From Oscillospiraceae bacterium (lineage in GTDB: Bacteria > Bacillota > Clostridia > UMGS1840), in the NCBI GenBank assembly GCA_015068645.1, contig SVKD01000003.1:88471-140899 (forward strand): a stretch of 52,429 nt of DNA, in the 5' to 3' direction. Below are positions 16,824-26,627 of this stretch, one piece after another; position 1 is the first letter of the stretch, and each line of letters opens with the position of its first letter. The notes under the pieces were generated by a model, which was given only the letters and a program-made list of their open reading frames with translations, was not told the origin of the DNA and searched no databases. Made by a program: the position numbers and the translations under genes.

Positions 16824-17885
16824 ATGGTACTTCTACATATCGCACATATCGAAACCGCCATCGTGGGCGGTGTGAATATCGCAGTGCCTAAAATGGTGCA
16901 TGCTCAAAAAGAGTTTGCCACCGTAGGTATCATAAACTTAACAGGAGAACCAATTGAATCTGTACCCACCTTCTGTTTGGAAGATTTCTTTCACAAAAAA
17001 ATACCCGAACCCTTTCAAAAACCTGATCTGGTAATTTTTCACGAAGTGTATCGTCCCCCGTTTTTAAAACTTGCCTCTTTTTTCAAAAAAGAGAATATTC
17101 CTTATATCGTGATTCCTCACGGTTGTATGACAAAAACGGCACAACAAAAGAAAATTTTAAAAAAAATTGCAGCAAATCTGTTATTATTTGGTCACTTTTT
17201 AAAAAATGCCGCTTCCATTCAGTACTTATCCCACAGGGAACAGAATCAATCTGCATTTTCCTATCCCTCGCTGGTGTTGCCAAATGGAATCAAAATCCCC
17301 GAAGAATCCAAAACGACTTCCTTATCCAAACCGATCAGATTTCTGTATATCGGACGCTTGGAAATTGGCATCAAAGGATTTGATCTGATGCTAGGCGCAA
17401 TTAACCTGCAAAAAGAAACCATGCGAGATGCATGCGCAATCCTGACGATTCACGGTCCCGAAGACGATTCTTCCCGTGAAGAACTACAAAAACTCATTGA
17501 ACGCTACGAAATTTCAGATATTGTTCATCTGCAAGGAGAAGTGTGGGGAGAAAACAAGAAAAAAGCCTTTCTTTCTTCCGATTATTTTATCCAGACCTCT
17601 CGTAGCGAAGGAATGCCAATGGGTCTTTTAGAAGCCTTAGCTCACGGATTACCCGTAATTGTAACCGAAGGAACAGGCTTTGCAGAACTTGTGAATGAAA
17701 ATCACTGCGGTTTTGGTTGCCAAACCACCCCAGAAGACATTGCACTTGCCGTCCAAAAGGCAATTACGCAACAATGCAATTATCCCGCGCAATCCCAACG
17801 TGCAAGAGCGCTGATTCAAGATAATTTTGAAGAAAAAGCAGTAGCAAAAAAAACAATTACCGCTTACCAAACTCTTCTTACATAA
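16824..17885 (+). CDS. Glycosyltransferase family 4
   Basis: Retaining GT-B glycosyltransferase of 353 residues. Two Rossmann-like halves are visible. The N-terminal half has VLLHIAHIETAIVGGVNIAV and IVIPHGCMTK. The C-terminal half has RFLYIGRLEIGIKGFDLMLG, the donor-binding region TSRSEGMPMGLLEALAHGLP (the family EGMP...EA motif) and VIVTEGTGFAELV. I place the start at the ATG at 16824 behind TAGGAGAATTCCT rather than an in-frame ATG six codons earlier that overlaps the previous gene. It belongs to the same tightly spaced cluster. Confidence 0.92.
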   Translation: MVLLHIAHIETAIVGGVNIAVPKMVHAQKEFATVGIINLTGEPIESVPTFCLEDFFHKKIPEPFQKPDLVIFHEVYRPPFLKLASFFKKENIPYIVIPHGCMTKTAQQKKILKKIAANLLLFGHFLKNAASIQYLSHREQNQSAFSYPSLVLPNGIKIPEESKTTSLSKPIRFLYIGRLEIGIKGFDLMLGAINLQKETMRDACAILTIHGPEDDSSREELQKLIERYEISDIVHLQGEVWGENKKKAFLSSDYFIQTSRSEGMPMGLLEALAHGLPVIVTEGTGFAELVNENHCGFGCQTTPEDIALAVQKAITQQCNYPAQSQRARALIQDNFEEKAVAKKTITAYQTLLT

Positions 17886-17912
17886 ATTTTAAACCGATGA
17901 AAGGATGCCCCT

Positions 17913-19046
17913 ATGTTTCTCATTGAGCGACTGATTGGCGTCAGCATTTACAGCTATATTTTAATTATGATCTGTTTGCTGATTGCCTTTTCCAATATCA
18001 AGTGCAAAAACATATTGCGACTGTATCTGTTGCTGTTGGGCGGCATGGGCTTCTTTTACTACCCCTATATCACCGCCGATTTGTACCGCATTTACGAAGC
18101 GATGGAATGGTACGCCACCTTTAGCTTCCCTCAGTTTTACGAAACACTGGTGGTCACCTCCTCCGTCCCCACGTCCCGAATTTTGTTCTGGCTTGTCGGG
18201 AAAACCGGGATTGTGGAACTCTTGCCGTTAATTTCGGCAATACTCTCTTATTCTTTGATTTTTTACATTTTAGAAAAATCCAGTAAACGATTTCATATCT
18301 CCAGACCAAATTTTGCCGTAACACTGTTTTTCTTAATGAGCGGCTCCATTTACGTTTCCGTAATTGGTGGAATCCGTATGATGTTGGCGCTTTCAATCAT
18401 TTCATTCTGTTTTTATCGGGAAACAGTGGAAAAGAAAAAGTTACCACTACATATCCCATTGTATATCATTGCCGTGTTTATGCACGATATGGCTCTGATT
18501 GTAACTGCAATCAGAATCGTAACCTCCATTTTTGACAAAAGAAAATCCCCAACAAAAAAACTGCTTATTGTGCTGGGAATTTTTGCAATGTTTTTAGCAG
18601 CAATCGTATTATTCCGATATAAATTTGACAGTGTGTTTGAAAAATCCGCAAGTTATCTTTCCGATACCGGTTATTATGACCTTTGGGAATATCTGATGGG
18701 CGGAATTTATGTCTTATTTTTTCTATTTCTGTCTGTCAAATTCAAGCCTCTCAGAAAACAATATCTGGAGCTGAACTGCTATTATATGGCAGCAGGAATC
18801 GGCAGTTTATTTGCGATTTTATTCTGCTATGACTTTTCTATTTTTTATCGGTGTATCGGACACTTGGTTCCCATTCTGATGTTGCCCGTATTGATGATTG
18901 TGTTAGAACACGCAGGAAAGAATCCCACCGGAAGATTCAAGGTGGTTTCCATCCAATGTGTAGTGCTTTTGGTAAGTTTAGCCCTGCTGTTCATTGGCGG
19001 AACCCGTGGTTCCTTAAGCGCTTTGAAATTTTTCGCATTCAGCTAA
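17913..19046 (+). CDS. EpsG-like membrane polysaccharide polymerase
   Basis: Integral membrane protein of 377 residues with about ten hydrophobic segments. It resembles the EpsG/Wzy-like family that polymerises repeat units on the outer face of the membrane. Supporting features are the loop motif ISAILSYSLIFYILEKSS, the conserved GGIRMMLALSIISFCFYRE after a SGSIYVSVI helix, and a HDMAL motif following LYIIAVFM (family: H-x-x-A/S-L). AAAGGATG precedes the ATG. No other polymerase candidate is present in the cluster, which supports the assignment. Confidence 0.82.
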   Translation: MFLIERLIGVSIYSYILIMICLLIAFSNIKCKNILRLYLLLLGGMGFFYYPYITADLYRIYEAMEWYATFSFPQFYETLVVTSSVPTSRILFWLVGKTGIVELLPLISAILSYSLIFYILEKSSKRFHISRPNFAVTLFFLMSGSIYVSVIGGIRMMLALSIISFCFYRETVEKKKLPLHIPLYIIAVFMHDMALIVTAIRIVTSIFDKRKSPTKKLLIVLGIFAMFLAAIVLFRYKFDSVFEKSASYLSDTGYYDLWEYLMGGIYVLFFLFLSVKFKPLRKQYLELNCYYMAAGIGSLFAILFCYDFSIFYRCIGHLVPILMLPVLMIVLEHAGKNPTGRFKVVSIQCVVLLVSLALLFIGGTRGSLSALKFFAFS

Positions 19047-19061
19047 AGGAGAACAGAAGCT

Positions 19062-20072
19062 ATGACAAACAACCCCTTGTTTTCCATCGTTGTGCCTGCT
19101 TATAACAGCGAGCAATTCTTATCGATGTGTATCCGGAGCGTACTCTCTCAGAGCGAATCAGACTTTGAACTGCTGATTGTGGATGACGGTTCTTCCGATA
19201 ATACTTTATCCATCCTACAAAAATTGTCGCAAACAGATGCTCGCATCAAGGTGTTTCATCAGGAAAACAAAGGACACACCGGTGCCAGAAACACAGGTCT
19301 GAAAAACGCCACCGGAGAATATGTTTTATTTTTAGACAGTGATGACGGATTGGAACCCGATGTGTTAAAACAATGTAAAAACGCATTCCAAAAGGATTCC
19401 TCCGACATTGTTATCTTCGGAATCTGTCAACACTTCGGCACCAAAACCAAACAGTTTCAGAATCTGGTGCCGGACGGGCATTACAATCTGCAGGACCTCG
19501 ATAATGCGGTGCTTCCCAACCTGTTGATGGCACCCAATGGAACCTTCACCTTCCCGAAATCCTTAAGCGGAAAAGCATTCCGACGGGAAATAATCAACCC
19601 CTGTCAGCTAAAAATTCCTTCTGATATTTTAATGGGAGAAGACGGACTTGCCTTTGTACACGCCGTATTGTTGGCAAAAAGTGTCAGCGTGATTTCCGAT
19701 GTGAACTATTTATATTACCTAAGAACAGACTCTGTGTCACATCAGAAAGACCCCCTGGCATTTTCCCGATTTACTTCCCTGCTTCAATATTATCAGGAAA
19801 CGGTTGTTCCCCTTCATCCTTGTATCAGCGAGCAATTTGACCGTTTTGTAATTGCCCAATTAGATACGGCAACACGTTTTTTATTCCGTTCAGGCTGTAG
19901 TTTGAAACAATTCAAAAAACAATGGAAGCAAATCACCGCCCCCGATTACATCAAACAAGCTATCCAATCTGCAAAATTCGACCAAAAAGATAAAAAAGGC
20001 AGAAAAATGAAACTGAAACATTTTCTGCAACGCCATCAATTATTTTGGCTCAGTAAACTATTGCTGAAATAA
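19062..20072 (+). CDS. Glycosyltransferase family 2
   Basis: GT-A enzyme of 336 residues. It begins with the canonical FSIVVPAYNSEQFLSMCIRS, followed by LLIVDDGSSDNT, GHTGARNTGLKNATGEYVLF and the metal-binding LDSDDGLEP. The C-terminal half resembles capsular side-chain transferases and is helical and basic near its end (KDKKGRKMKLKHFLQRHQLF). AAAGGAG is correctly placed. It lies between the EpsG-like polymerase and LicD. The acceptor is unknown. Confidence 0.92.
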   Translation: MTNNPLFSIVVPAYNSEQFLSMCIRSVLSQSESDFELLIVDDGSSDNTLSILQKLSQTDARIKVFHQENKGHTGARNTGLKNATGEYVLFLDSDDGLEPDVLKQCKNAFQKDSSDIVIFGICQHFGTKTKQFQNLVPDGHYNLQDLDNAVLPNLLMAPNGTFTFPKSLSGKAFRREIINPCQLKIPSDILMGEDGLAFVHAVLLAKSVSVISDVNYLYYLRTDSVSHQKDPLAFSRFTSLLQYYQETVVPLHPCISEQFDRFVIAQLDTATRFLFRSGCSLKQFKKQWKQITAPDYIKQAIQSAKFDQKDKKGRKMKLKHFLQRHQLFWLSKLLLK

Positions 20073-20093
20073 CCCCTAAAAGGAAGTGAGCTT

Positions 20094-20927
20094 TTGCAAC
20101 AAATCACCGAGATTACCAAAATCCAATCCCATCTGGCTGAACTGTTAGCCCATTTTGCCGATTTTTGCAAAAAACATAACCTCACCTTCTTTTTATCCAA
20201 CGGCACCTTGATCGGAGCTGTCAAATACCAGAACTTTGTTCCCTGGGATGACGACTGCGATGTGATGATGCCAAGAGAAGACTACGATAAGTTCTTAACA
20301 TTATATAAAGAGCATTATCCTCATGCCAAATATCGTCTGCTTTCCCGGGTAACATCCGAAACCTGGCGAATGCCCTATGCAAAATTATCCGACACCGCAA
20401 CCCTTTTAAGAGAAGGGGATTATGAATTCGGAGAAGAACTGGGGATTTCTTTAGATATTTTCCCCATAGACCGTTGGCATCCCAACAAAAAAAGAGCAAT
20501 CTTCCAAACATTTCGGGCAGAGCTTTACAAACGTTTTTTAATCTGTGCCAATGCGCCCTCTTTCCAAACTGAGAAAAAAGGCATCAAACGCTTCATCCTT
20601 TGGGGTATTCATATCACAGGAAAGGTATACGGCTGGAAGCGGTTGCAAAAAAAACTTTGCAATATGGCTGAAAAATCCCATAAATACCCCAATACTTACG
20701 TGGGCTGTGTGGCATGGTGTTGCCACGGAACAGGTGAAATTCTGCCGTCCTGCGTATTTTCAAACGCCGTGGATGTGACTTTTCAAGGAAAAACCTACCC
20801 TGCTCCCGCAGGTTATGACCAATATCTCACCAACTTATACGGAGAATGGAGAAAGGAACTCCCTCCCGAAAAACAAAAATCCAATCACAACATTGAGGTT
20901 TTCAAGAAAGATGTCGAAGAAATCTAA
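20094..20927 (+). CDS. LicD-family phosphotransferase
   Basis: LicD proteins transfer phosphocholine or related phospho-alcohols from a nucleotide carrier onto glycans. The 277-residue protein contains FFLSNGTLIGAVKYQNFVPW followed by DDDCDVMMPREDY, the nucleotidyltransferase-like active-site pattern of the family. Further matches are KLSDTATL and LGISLDIFPID. The likely start is a TTG at 20094 behind GGAAGTGA. The end overlaps the flippase gene by 17 bp. The same operon encodes a secreted enzyme with choline-binding-type repeats, which fits a phosphocholine-decorated polymer; that substrate is my inference. Confidence 0.9.
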   Translation: MQQITEITKIQSHLAELLAHFADFCKKHNLTFFLSNGTLIGAVKYQNFVPWDDDCDVMMPREDYDKFLTLYKEHYPHAKYRLLSRVTSETWRMPYAKLSDTATLLREGDYEFGEELGISLDIFPIDRWHPNKKRAIFQTFRAELYKRFLICANAPSFQTEKKGIKRFILWGIHITGKVYGWKRLQKKLCNMAEKSHKYPNTYVGCVAWCCHGTGEILPSCVFSNAVDVTFQGKTYPAPAGYDQYLTNLYGEWRKELPPEKQKSNHNIEVFKKDVEEI

Positions 20928-22335
20928 CGTCCTAAAAAATATGCTGCACGTTGCGTTCTCCCAGGGAATCTCTCTGGCGGCAAGCATTGTGACCAGTATT
21001 TTTCTTCCCAAAATTTTAAACGTAAACGATTACGGATTGTTTCGCATTTTCACTTTATACTTAGGGTACACCGCCCTGCTTCATTTCGGCTTTGTAGACG
21101 GAATTTTGCTGCGGTTTGCCGGAAACAACTATGAAAGTCTTTCCAAAGAAGAAATGCGCACCTATTCCCGTTTTTATATCACAATGCAGCTGATTGTGGG
21201 CGGAATTGTTTGCATAAGCGGAATATTTGTTGCCAACTCGGACTATCGCTTTATCCTCTGGATGTTGGGGATTGACCTTATTGCCATCAATTTGACCTCT
21301 TATTATCAGTTTTTATCGCAGGCAACCAAACGATTCCGGGAGTACGCCCTAAAAAATCTGACCCTCTCCGTCTTTAAAACAATTTTCGTATTGGCATTAC
21401 TCCTTTGCCACACCGGATTTCATTGGCAAATTTCTTACCGCTTTTATCTTTTGTTCTTAGTAATAGCCGACTTGCTGATGCTTCTTTGGTATCTTGTGAT
21501 TTACCGCAAAATTACCTTTGGAAAAAAACTCCCCCTCTCTGTGCAGAGAAAACCAATTGTTGATTTGTTCCGAACAGGGATTGTGCTGACTGTGGCTTAT
21601 CAGGTATCACACCTGATTCATATGCTGGACCGCCAGTTTGTCAGTATGCTATACTCCATTGAAACCTATGCGATGTACGCCTTCCCTTATAATCTGGTAA
21701 CCTTAATTTCCACCATGGTTTCTTCCATTGCCATTGTGATGTTCCCTATGTTAAAAAAATCAAGCAAGGAAGTCCTCGAAAAAAATTATAACACCATTTT
21801 ATCCGGCGTTTGTTCCATTATCGGTGCTGCTTTGGTGTTATACTATCCGTTGGTGGCATTTATCGGCTGGTTTTTACCCGAGTATATCCCCTCGGTGACC
21901 TACTTAAAAATTGTGCTTCCCTGCATTTTATACACAGGCGCCATTTCGGTAGTCATGTTCACCTTTGTGAAAATTTTAAATGAAAATTTCAAGTTTTTTA
22001 AAAACAGCCTACTCATTTTAGCCCTTGGATTTGTCACAAACTATATTGCACAGGTAGTATTTCATACCCCCCAGGCAATTTCATTTGCTTCTCTTTTCAC
22101 AATGGCTGCGTGGTTTGTTTTGGAGGGACATCATTTAAAAAAGATTTTAAACCTTTCCTATTTAAAAGAATTCTTATATGTATTAGCAATTACTGCAGGA
22201 TTTTTATTGATTGTAAACGTAATTTCCGAACTGTTTTTGGGAATGGGATGCTATCTGATTGTTTTTGCGACAATTACCTTGCTCTTCTATCCCAAACTAC
22301 CTAAAACAGCGCTGTCTTTTCTTCGAAAAAAATAA
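20911..22335 (+). CDS. Lipid-linked oligosaccharide flippase (polysaccharide transport family)
   Basis: Multispanning membrane protein of 474 residues with about 12-14 hydrophobic segments, of the Wzx/PST branch of the MOP superfamily. It moves undecaprenyl-linked units across the membrane. The N-terminus has the typical MLHVAFSQGISLAASIVTSI then FLPKILNVNDYGLF, and the centre DRQFVSMLYSIETYAMYAF. I choose the ATG at 20911 (MSKKSNVLKN) within the end of licD, because earlier in-frame starts lie deep inside that gene. It completes a Wzx/Wzy-type set with the EpsG-like polymerase. Confidence 0.9.
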   Translation: MSKKSNVLKNMLHVAFSQGISLAASIVTSIFLPKILNVNDYGLFRIFTLYLGYTALLHFGFVDGILLRFAGNNYESLSKEEMRTYSRFYITMQLIVGGIVCISGIFVANSDYRFILWMLGIDLIAINLTSYYQFLSQATKRFREYALKNLTLSVFKTIFVLALLLCHTGFHWQISYRFYLLFLVIADLLMLLWYLVIYRKITFGKKLPLSVQRKPIVDLFRTGIVLTVAYQVSHLIHMLDRQFVSMLYSIETYAMYAFPYNLVTLISTMVSSIAIVMFPMLKKSSKEVLEKNYNTILSGVCSIIGAALVLYYPLVAFIGWFLPEYIPSVTYLKIVLPCILYTGAISVVMFTFVKILNENFKFFKNSLLILALGFVTNYIAQVVFHTPQAISFASLFTMAAWFVLEGHHLKKILNLSYLKEFLYVLAITAGFLLIVNVISELFLGMGCYLIVFATITLLFYPKLPKTALSFLRKK

Positions 22336-22372
22336 TAAATTATATAAATTTTAAAAAAAGGAGACGAGAAAC

Positions 22373-25300
22373 GTGAAAAAAGTTTTTCGAAACGCATTAG
22401 CACTGGCACTGGTGCTTTGTATGCTCCCCCTGTCTGTTTTTGCAGCCGTGGATTACAATTTGGGTACCACCAACTGTAATTACTACAAGCTGATTTCCAA
22501 AACAGACTACAACTTAGCGCCCGGTGCGATTGAATCCGAAATCATCATCAATGATGAAACCGGCAACAACCGAAATGTAATCCACGCCATCGAAGTGGAT
22601 TTGACCAACCCCAACATTTCTGTGATGCCCACCAGCAAAAACATTTCGGAAACGGTTGATTATACCGATACCGATAACTGGGGTATCCAAACTATGACTG
22701 AACAGGCTGCACATGTAGAAAACGACCTGGGCTTAAATGTTGTGGGTGGTATGAACTGTAGCTTAAGCTGGAGCTTTACCCATCCTTACGGTCTGTTAAT
22801 TTACAACGGCAAAGTGCTGTGTGATAACAGAGCTTCCTGTGACACTTGTGGCGCAGGTCATCCCGGTGGCGGTTATCTTGCCATCACCAAAGACGGAAAA
22901 GCGGAACTCCGCGATAAAAACGCACCCTTAACCGGTGACGAATGGATGGCGCAGACCGTTTGCTTTAACTATCTGGTAAGAGATGGTGTTAATCTGCATC
23001 CTACCGAAGACCATAAGAGCGACCGTGCTCCCCGTTCTGTAATCGGTATCAAAGCAGACGGTAAATTAGTACTGATGATGAACGATGGTCGTCAGGCTCC
23101 CTATTCTGCAGGTTTCACTAACCACGAAATGGCAGAAACCATGATTGCTTTAGGCTGTGTGGATGCCATCAACTGTGACGGTGGCGGTTCCTCCACTTTC
23201 TTATCCGAAAGAGAAGGTACCAATGCGTTAACTATGAAATCCAGCCCCTCCGACGGTAGTGAACGTTCCACTCTGTCCGGTATTCTGGTAATTTCCAAAG
23301 CAACCAGAGACGGTAAATTCGACCATTTATCTTTAGAAGTATCTGATCCTTATGTAACTCCCGGTTCCACCGTTACCTTCACTGCTACCGGTGCTGACTC
23401 TGCCGGCGGTCCTGCAGAAATTCCTGCAGATGTAACCTGGCAGTTAAAAGACGCATCCATGGGTACTGTGGAAAACGGCAAATTTATCTCCAATGGTACT
23501 GTTGGAGAAGCTGTGATTCAGGCTGTTTACAATGGTAATGTAGTTGGCGAAGGCACCGTAAACGTAGTCATTCCCGAATCCATTTCCTTTGTTATGGCAA
23601 ATATTACCGCTCCCTTCGGCAAATCTGTTACTTTAGACGTAACCGCTAAATACGGCTACGCTGACGTAACCTTAAAACCCGAAGATGTAACCTTCACCTT
23701 ATCCGATAACGCTTTAGGTTCCATCGACGGTATTAAATTCACTGCTCCCAAGGAATCTGAAGTGGTATCCGGTACTGTTACCGCTACTTTGGTTCACAAT
23801 CCCCAGATTACTGCATCTGCAGGCTTAATGCTGGGCAAAGGCTCCGAAATTGTTTACGACTTTGAAGAAGGTCCCGAAGCAATTGCAAACTGGACTTTGG
23901 CCTATAAAGGCGTTTACACTCCCGATAAATATTTCTTCAACGATGAACTGAGCGTTTGTACCAAAGAAGACGGTAAGGTAAGAAACGGTAACTACGCATT
24001 CAAATACAAATCCACCTCCAATTCCATCACCTGTATGAACTGGTGTCAGAGTAAATTACAGGGTTGGAGCCTGGATTTAACCGACGCAGTTTCCGTAAGC
24101 TTCTGGATGTACATTCCCGAAGGTTCTCACGGTTATGAATGGGACTTCGGCAGTGCAATCCCGGTTGTATTGGGTCACGAATTCAAATACGGCACCGGCT
24201 GGCAGTATTTCACCGTTCCCGTAAAAGATATCGGTGCGAATGTAACCAGCTTAAACGAAGTTCGTTTGTATAGAAGTGATACCAACAACACTGCAGACGG
24301 TTATTATCACAACGAAAGACCCAACTACTACGCAGACGTTACCTACTATATCGACGATATAACCATTAACTACTCTTCCGCTGTGGAAGATTTTGATGCC
24401 CCCATCATTTCTAACGTGCAGGTAGGTCACTCCATGATCGATACCCCTATCGAAATCAACGGACAGACCATTTCTGAAAACGTGGTATCTTTTGTGGCAA
24501 ATGCAAGAGACGCTATGGATAAAACCAACTACACCGGTTTAGATGCTACCTCCGCAAAAATGTATGTAGATGGCGTTGAAATCCCCTCCACCTGTTCCTC
24601 TGCAGGTTACATTGCATCCAACAACGTAACCTTAGCAAACGGCGTACATACCGTTCGTGTGGAAATTTCCGATAACAACGGCAATACCTCTTATCAGGAA
24701 AGAACCTTAACCATCGAAAATAGCGCAAACACCTTAGACACCATCCACTATGTAAAAGCAGATGAAACCTTAGAAAACGTTGGTATCGGCTCTTTAGTAT
24801 GGATGAACTTAGTGTCTGACAACATCGAAAATGTGGACGTTATCACCACCACTTTGGAATTGGATAACAACAATACTTGGGAATTAGACCACATGGTATT
24901 GGCAAACGGTTTCTCAGCAGAATACACCATCGACCCCGAAACCAACGATGCAACCATTACCATTACCCGTGAAAACCCCACTGCTCAGACAGGAGAAGCA
25001 GTAGTAGCTTCCTTACCCATCAGAGTATGGATTCCTGAATTTATCAACACTACCGGTAGCGAAGATTACAAATCATACCGTCTGGTTTCCGTGATGACCG
25101 GCGTTGAAATGGGTCATTTGACCTGCACCGACGGTAACGAAGCAACCTTCGCATCCGAAATTCTGACTACTTCTACCGAATATAACTCTACCCGTCTGAC
25201 CTCCACCTTCGACAAAGAAGGCTGGCATGTTCACGAAGAAGTGGCATTAGAAGACAAAGCTGCAACCTGTACTGAAGACGGTTACACCGGCAGAACCTTC

Positions 25301-26548
25301 TGTAATGACTGTAACTCCATTATCACCTGGGGTGAAACCTTAGAAGCAACCGGCCATAACTACACTGTTGTTGGCGGTCAGAACGTATGCGCTAACTGTG
25401 GCGAAACCGGTTCCACCGCAAACGGCTGGATCGAAGACGAAAACGGTTGGAAATACTACTTAGAAGGTCAACCTGTATATGGATGGGTAAACTTAGAAGA
25501 CGGCTGGCATTATTTCCACTCCAATGGCTATGCTGCAAAAGGCACCGTTACCATGAATGGCATTGACTATAAGTTCAAAGGCGAAAAAGGTTTATCCGAA
25601 GGTGGCTGGAAATATACCGAAGACGGTAATATGTTCTACTACTGCCACAGATACTACAAACAGACTTGGGCAGAAATTAACGGTGATACCTACTACTTCG
25701 ACTACCGAGGCATTTGTGCAACCGGCATCACCACCATTGATACGGAAGCTTACGAATTTAGTGAAGACGGTAAACTGATTCGTGCAATTGATGGTGTATT
25801 CCTGTATGATGACTATTACTATTATGCAATCGACGGAAAAATCCAGTATGATACCGGTCTGATAAAATGGAACGATGATTACTACTATGTTCGTTTAAAC
25901 GGCCGTCTGATAACTTGGGCTATCACAATCTCCGAAGACAAAGCTAACGGCTTACTGCCCGAAGGCGATTACGCATTTGGCGCAGACGCTAAAATGATTC
26001 TGAAAAACGGTCCTGCTTTAGATGATTACGGCAACCTGTGCTTCTTCATTAATGGTCAGCAGCAGTACGGCATCGGTATGGTAGAATGGAAAGGCGATTT
26101 CTATTTCGTTCGTACCAACGGTAAACTGCTTACCTACGAAAGAACCATTGCAGAATCTGAAACCAATGGTTTAATCCCTGCAGGCACCTACCCCTTCGGT
26201 GAAGATGGTAAAATGGTACTGCCCAAAGGTACCTGGTTCTACGATGTTGAAACAGAAAAAATGGTAGATTCCTTAGAAAACGTAAACTACCTGCAGGCAA
26301 AAGTTACCTTCGAAGGAATCGAAACCGGCACCGCAACCGTATTGGCAGCTCATTACGATAAAACCACCAATGCACTGCTTGAAATGGAATTTATCGATGC
26401 CCAAGTGGTTACCACCGAAGGTGCAAACACCACTTACAACACTCCCACAATGACAGTTGGAGAAAGCGAAACCATCAAAATTTATGTTTGGAATTCTACC
26501 GGAGAATTAACTCCCGTGATGAGCACTCCTGCAGTGATTTCCAAATAA
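22373..26548 (+). CDS. Secreted phosphodiester glycosidase with choline-binding-type repeats
   Basis: Secreted modular enzyme of 1391 residues. The signal peptide ends about 24 (PLSVFA). A phosphodiester glycosidase (NAGPA-like) domain follows (about 55-305), with VVGGMNCSLSW, APRSVIGIKADGKLVLMMND and INCDGGGSSTF. Two Ig/Big-like domains (about 315-490), a CBM-like jelly roll (490-670) and further beta domains follow. A Cys-rich segment (about 950-1015) carries CxxC pairs (FCNDC, CANC). Next come CW-binding repeats (about 1015-1290, for example GWKYYLEGQPVYGW and GDTYYFDYRGI). A final module of about 105 residues begins WFYDVETEKMVDSL and matches the N-terminal module of the three Hint proteins downstream. 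GTG start behind AAGGAG. It probably trims or remodels the surface polymer. Confidence 0.88.
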   Translation: MKKVFRNALALALVLCMLPLSVFAAVDYNLGTTNCNYYKLISKTDYNLAPGAIESEIIINDETGNNRNVIHAIEVDLTNPNISVMPTSKNISETVDYTDTDNWGIQTMTEQAAHVENDLGLNVVGGMNCSLSWSFTHPYGLLIYNGKVLCDNRASCDTCGAGHPGGGYLAITKDGKAELRDKNAPLTGDEWMAQTVCFNYLVRDGVNLHPTEDHKSDRAPRSVIGIKADGKLVLMMNDGRQAPYSAGFTNHEMAETMIALGCVDAINCDGGGSSTFLSEREGTNALTMKSSPSDGSERSTLSGILVISKATRDGKFDHLSLEVSDPYVTPGSTVTFTATGADSAGGPAEIPADVTWQLKDASMGTVENGKFISNGTVGEAVIQAVYNGNVVGEGTVNVVIPESISFVMANITAPFGKSVTLDVTAKYGYADVTLKPEDVTFTLSDNALGSIDGIKFTAPKESEVVSGTVTATLVHNPQITASAGLMLGKGSEIVYDFEEGPEAIANWTLAYKGVYTPDKYFFNDELSVCTKEDGKVRNGNYAFKYKSTSNSITCMNWCQSKLQGWSLDLTDAVSVSFWMYIPEGSHGYEWDFGSAIPVVLGHEFKYGTGWQYFTVPVKDIGANVTSLNEVRLYRSDTNNTADGYYHNERPNYYADVTYYIDDITINYSSAVEDFDAPIISNVQVGHSMIDTPIEINGQTISENVVSFVANARDAMDKTNYTGLDATSAKMYVDGVEIPSTCSSAGYIASNNVTLANGVHTVRVEISDNNGNTSYQERTLTIENSANTLDTIHYVKADETLENVGIGSLVWMNLVSDNIENVDVITTTLELDNNNTWELDHMVLANGFSAEYTIDPETNDATITITRENPTAQTGEAVVASLPIRVWIPEFINTTGSEDYKSYRLVSVMTGVEMGHLTCTDGNEATFASEILTTSTEYNSTRLTSTFDKEGWHVHEEVALEDKAATCTEDGYTGRTFCNDCNSIITWGETLEATGHNYTVVGGQNVCANCGETGSTANGWIEDENGWKYYLEGQPVYGWVNLEDGWHYFHSNGYAAKGTVTMNGIDYKFKGEKGLSEGGWKYTEDGNMFYYCHRYYKQTWAEINGDTYYFDYRGICATGITTIDTEAYEFSEDGKLIRAIDGVFLYDDYYYYAIDGKIQYDTGLIKWNDDYYYVRLNGRLITWAITISEDKANGLLPEGDYAFGADAKMILKNGPALDDYGNLCFFINGQQQYGIGMVEWKGDFYFVRTNGKLLTYERTIAESETNGLIPAGTYPFGEDGKMVLPKGTWFYDVETEKMVDSLENVNYLQAKVTFEGIETGTATVLAAHYDKTTNALLEMEFIDAQVVTTEGANTTYNTPTMTVGESETIKIYVWNSTGELTPVMSTPAVISK

Positions 26549-26575
26549 TTCATAACGGTACTTAAAACCAAAAAG

Positions 26576-26599
26576 CCCCGGGAGCTTCGGCTCCCGGGG
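26576..26599. other. Very stable GC-rich hairpin with TTCG tetraloop
   Basis: CCCCGGGAGC, loop TTCG, GCTCCCGGGG. On the plus strand no T-run follows, so it is not a normal terminator for the operon; on the minus strand it is followed by CTTTTTGGTTTT. On the plus strand it more likely protects or separates the upstream mRNA from the phosphatase/kinase genes. Confidence 0.75.
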
Positions 26600-26627
26600 A
26601 ACCATCTTAACGAGGAGGGGATTTTCC

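Noticed and set aside
26576-26599. Rho-independent terminator splitting the glycopolymer operon
   Set aside because: No T-run follows on the operon strand and no promoter is visible for the three downstream regulatory genes.
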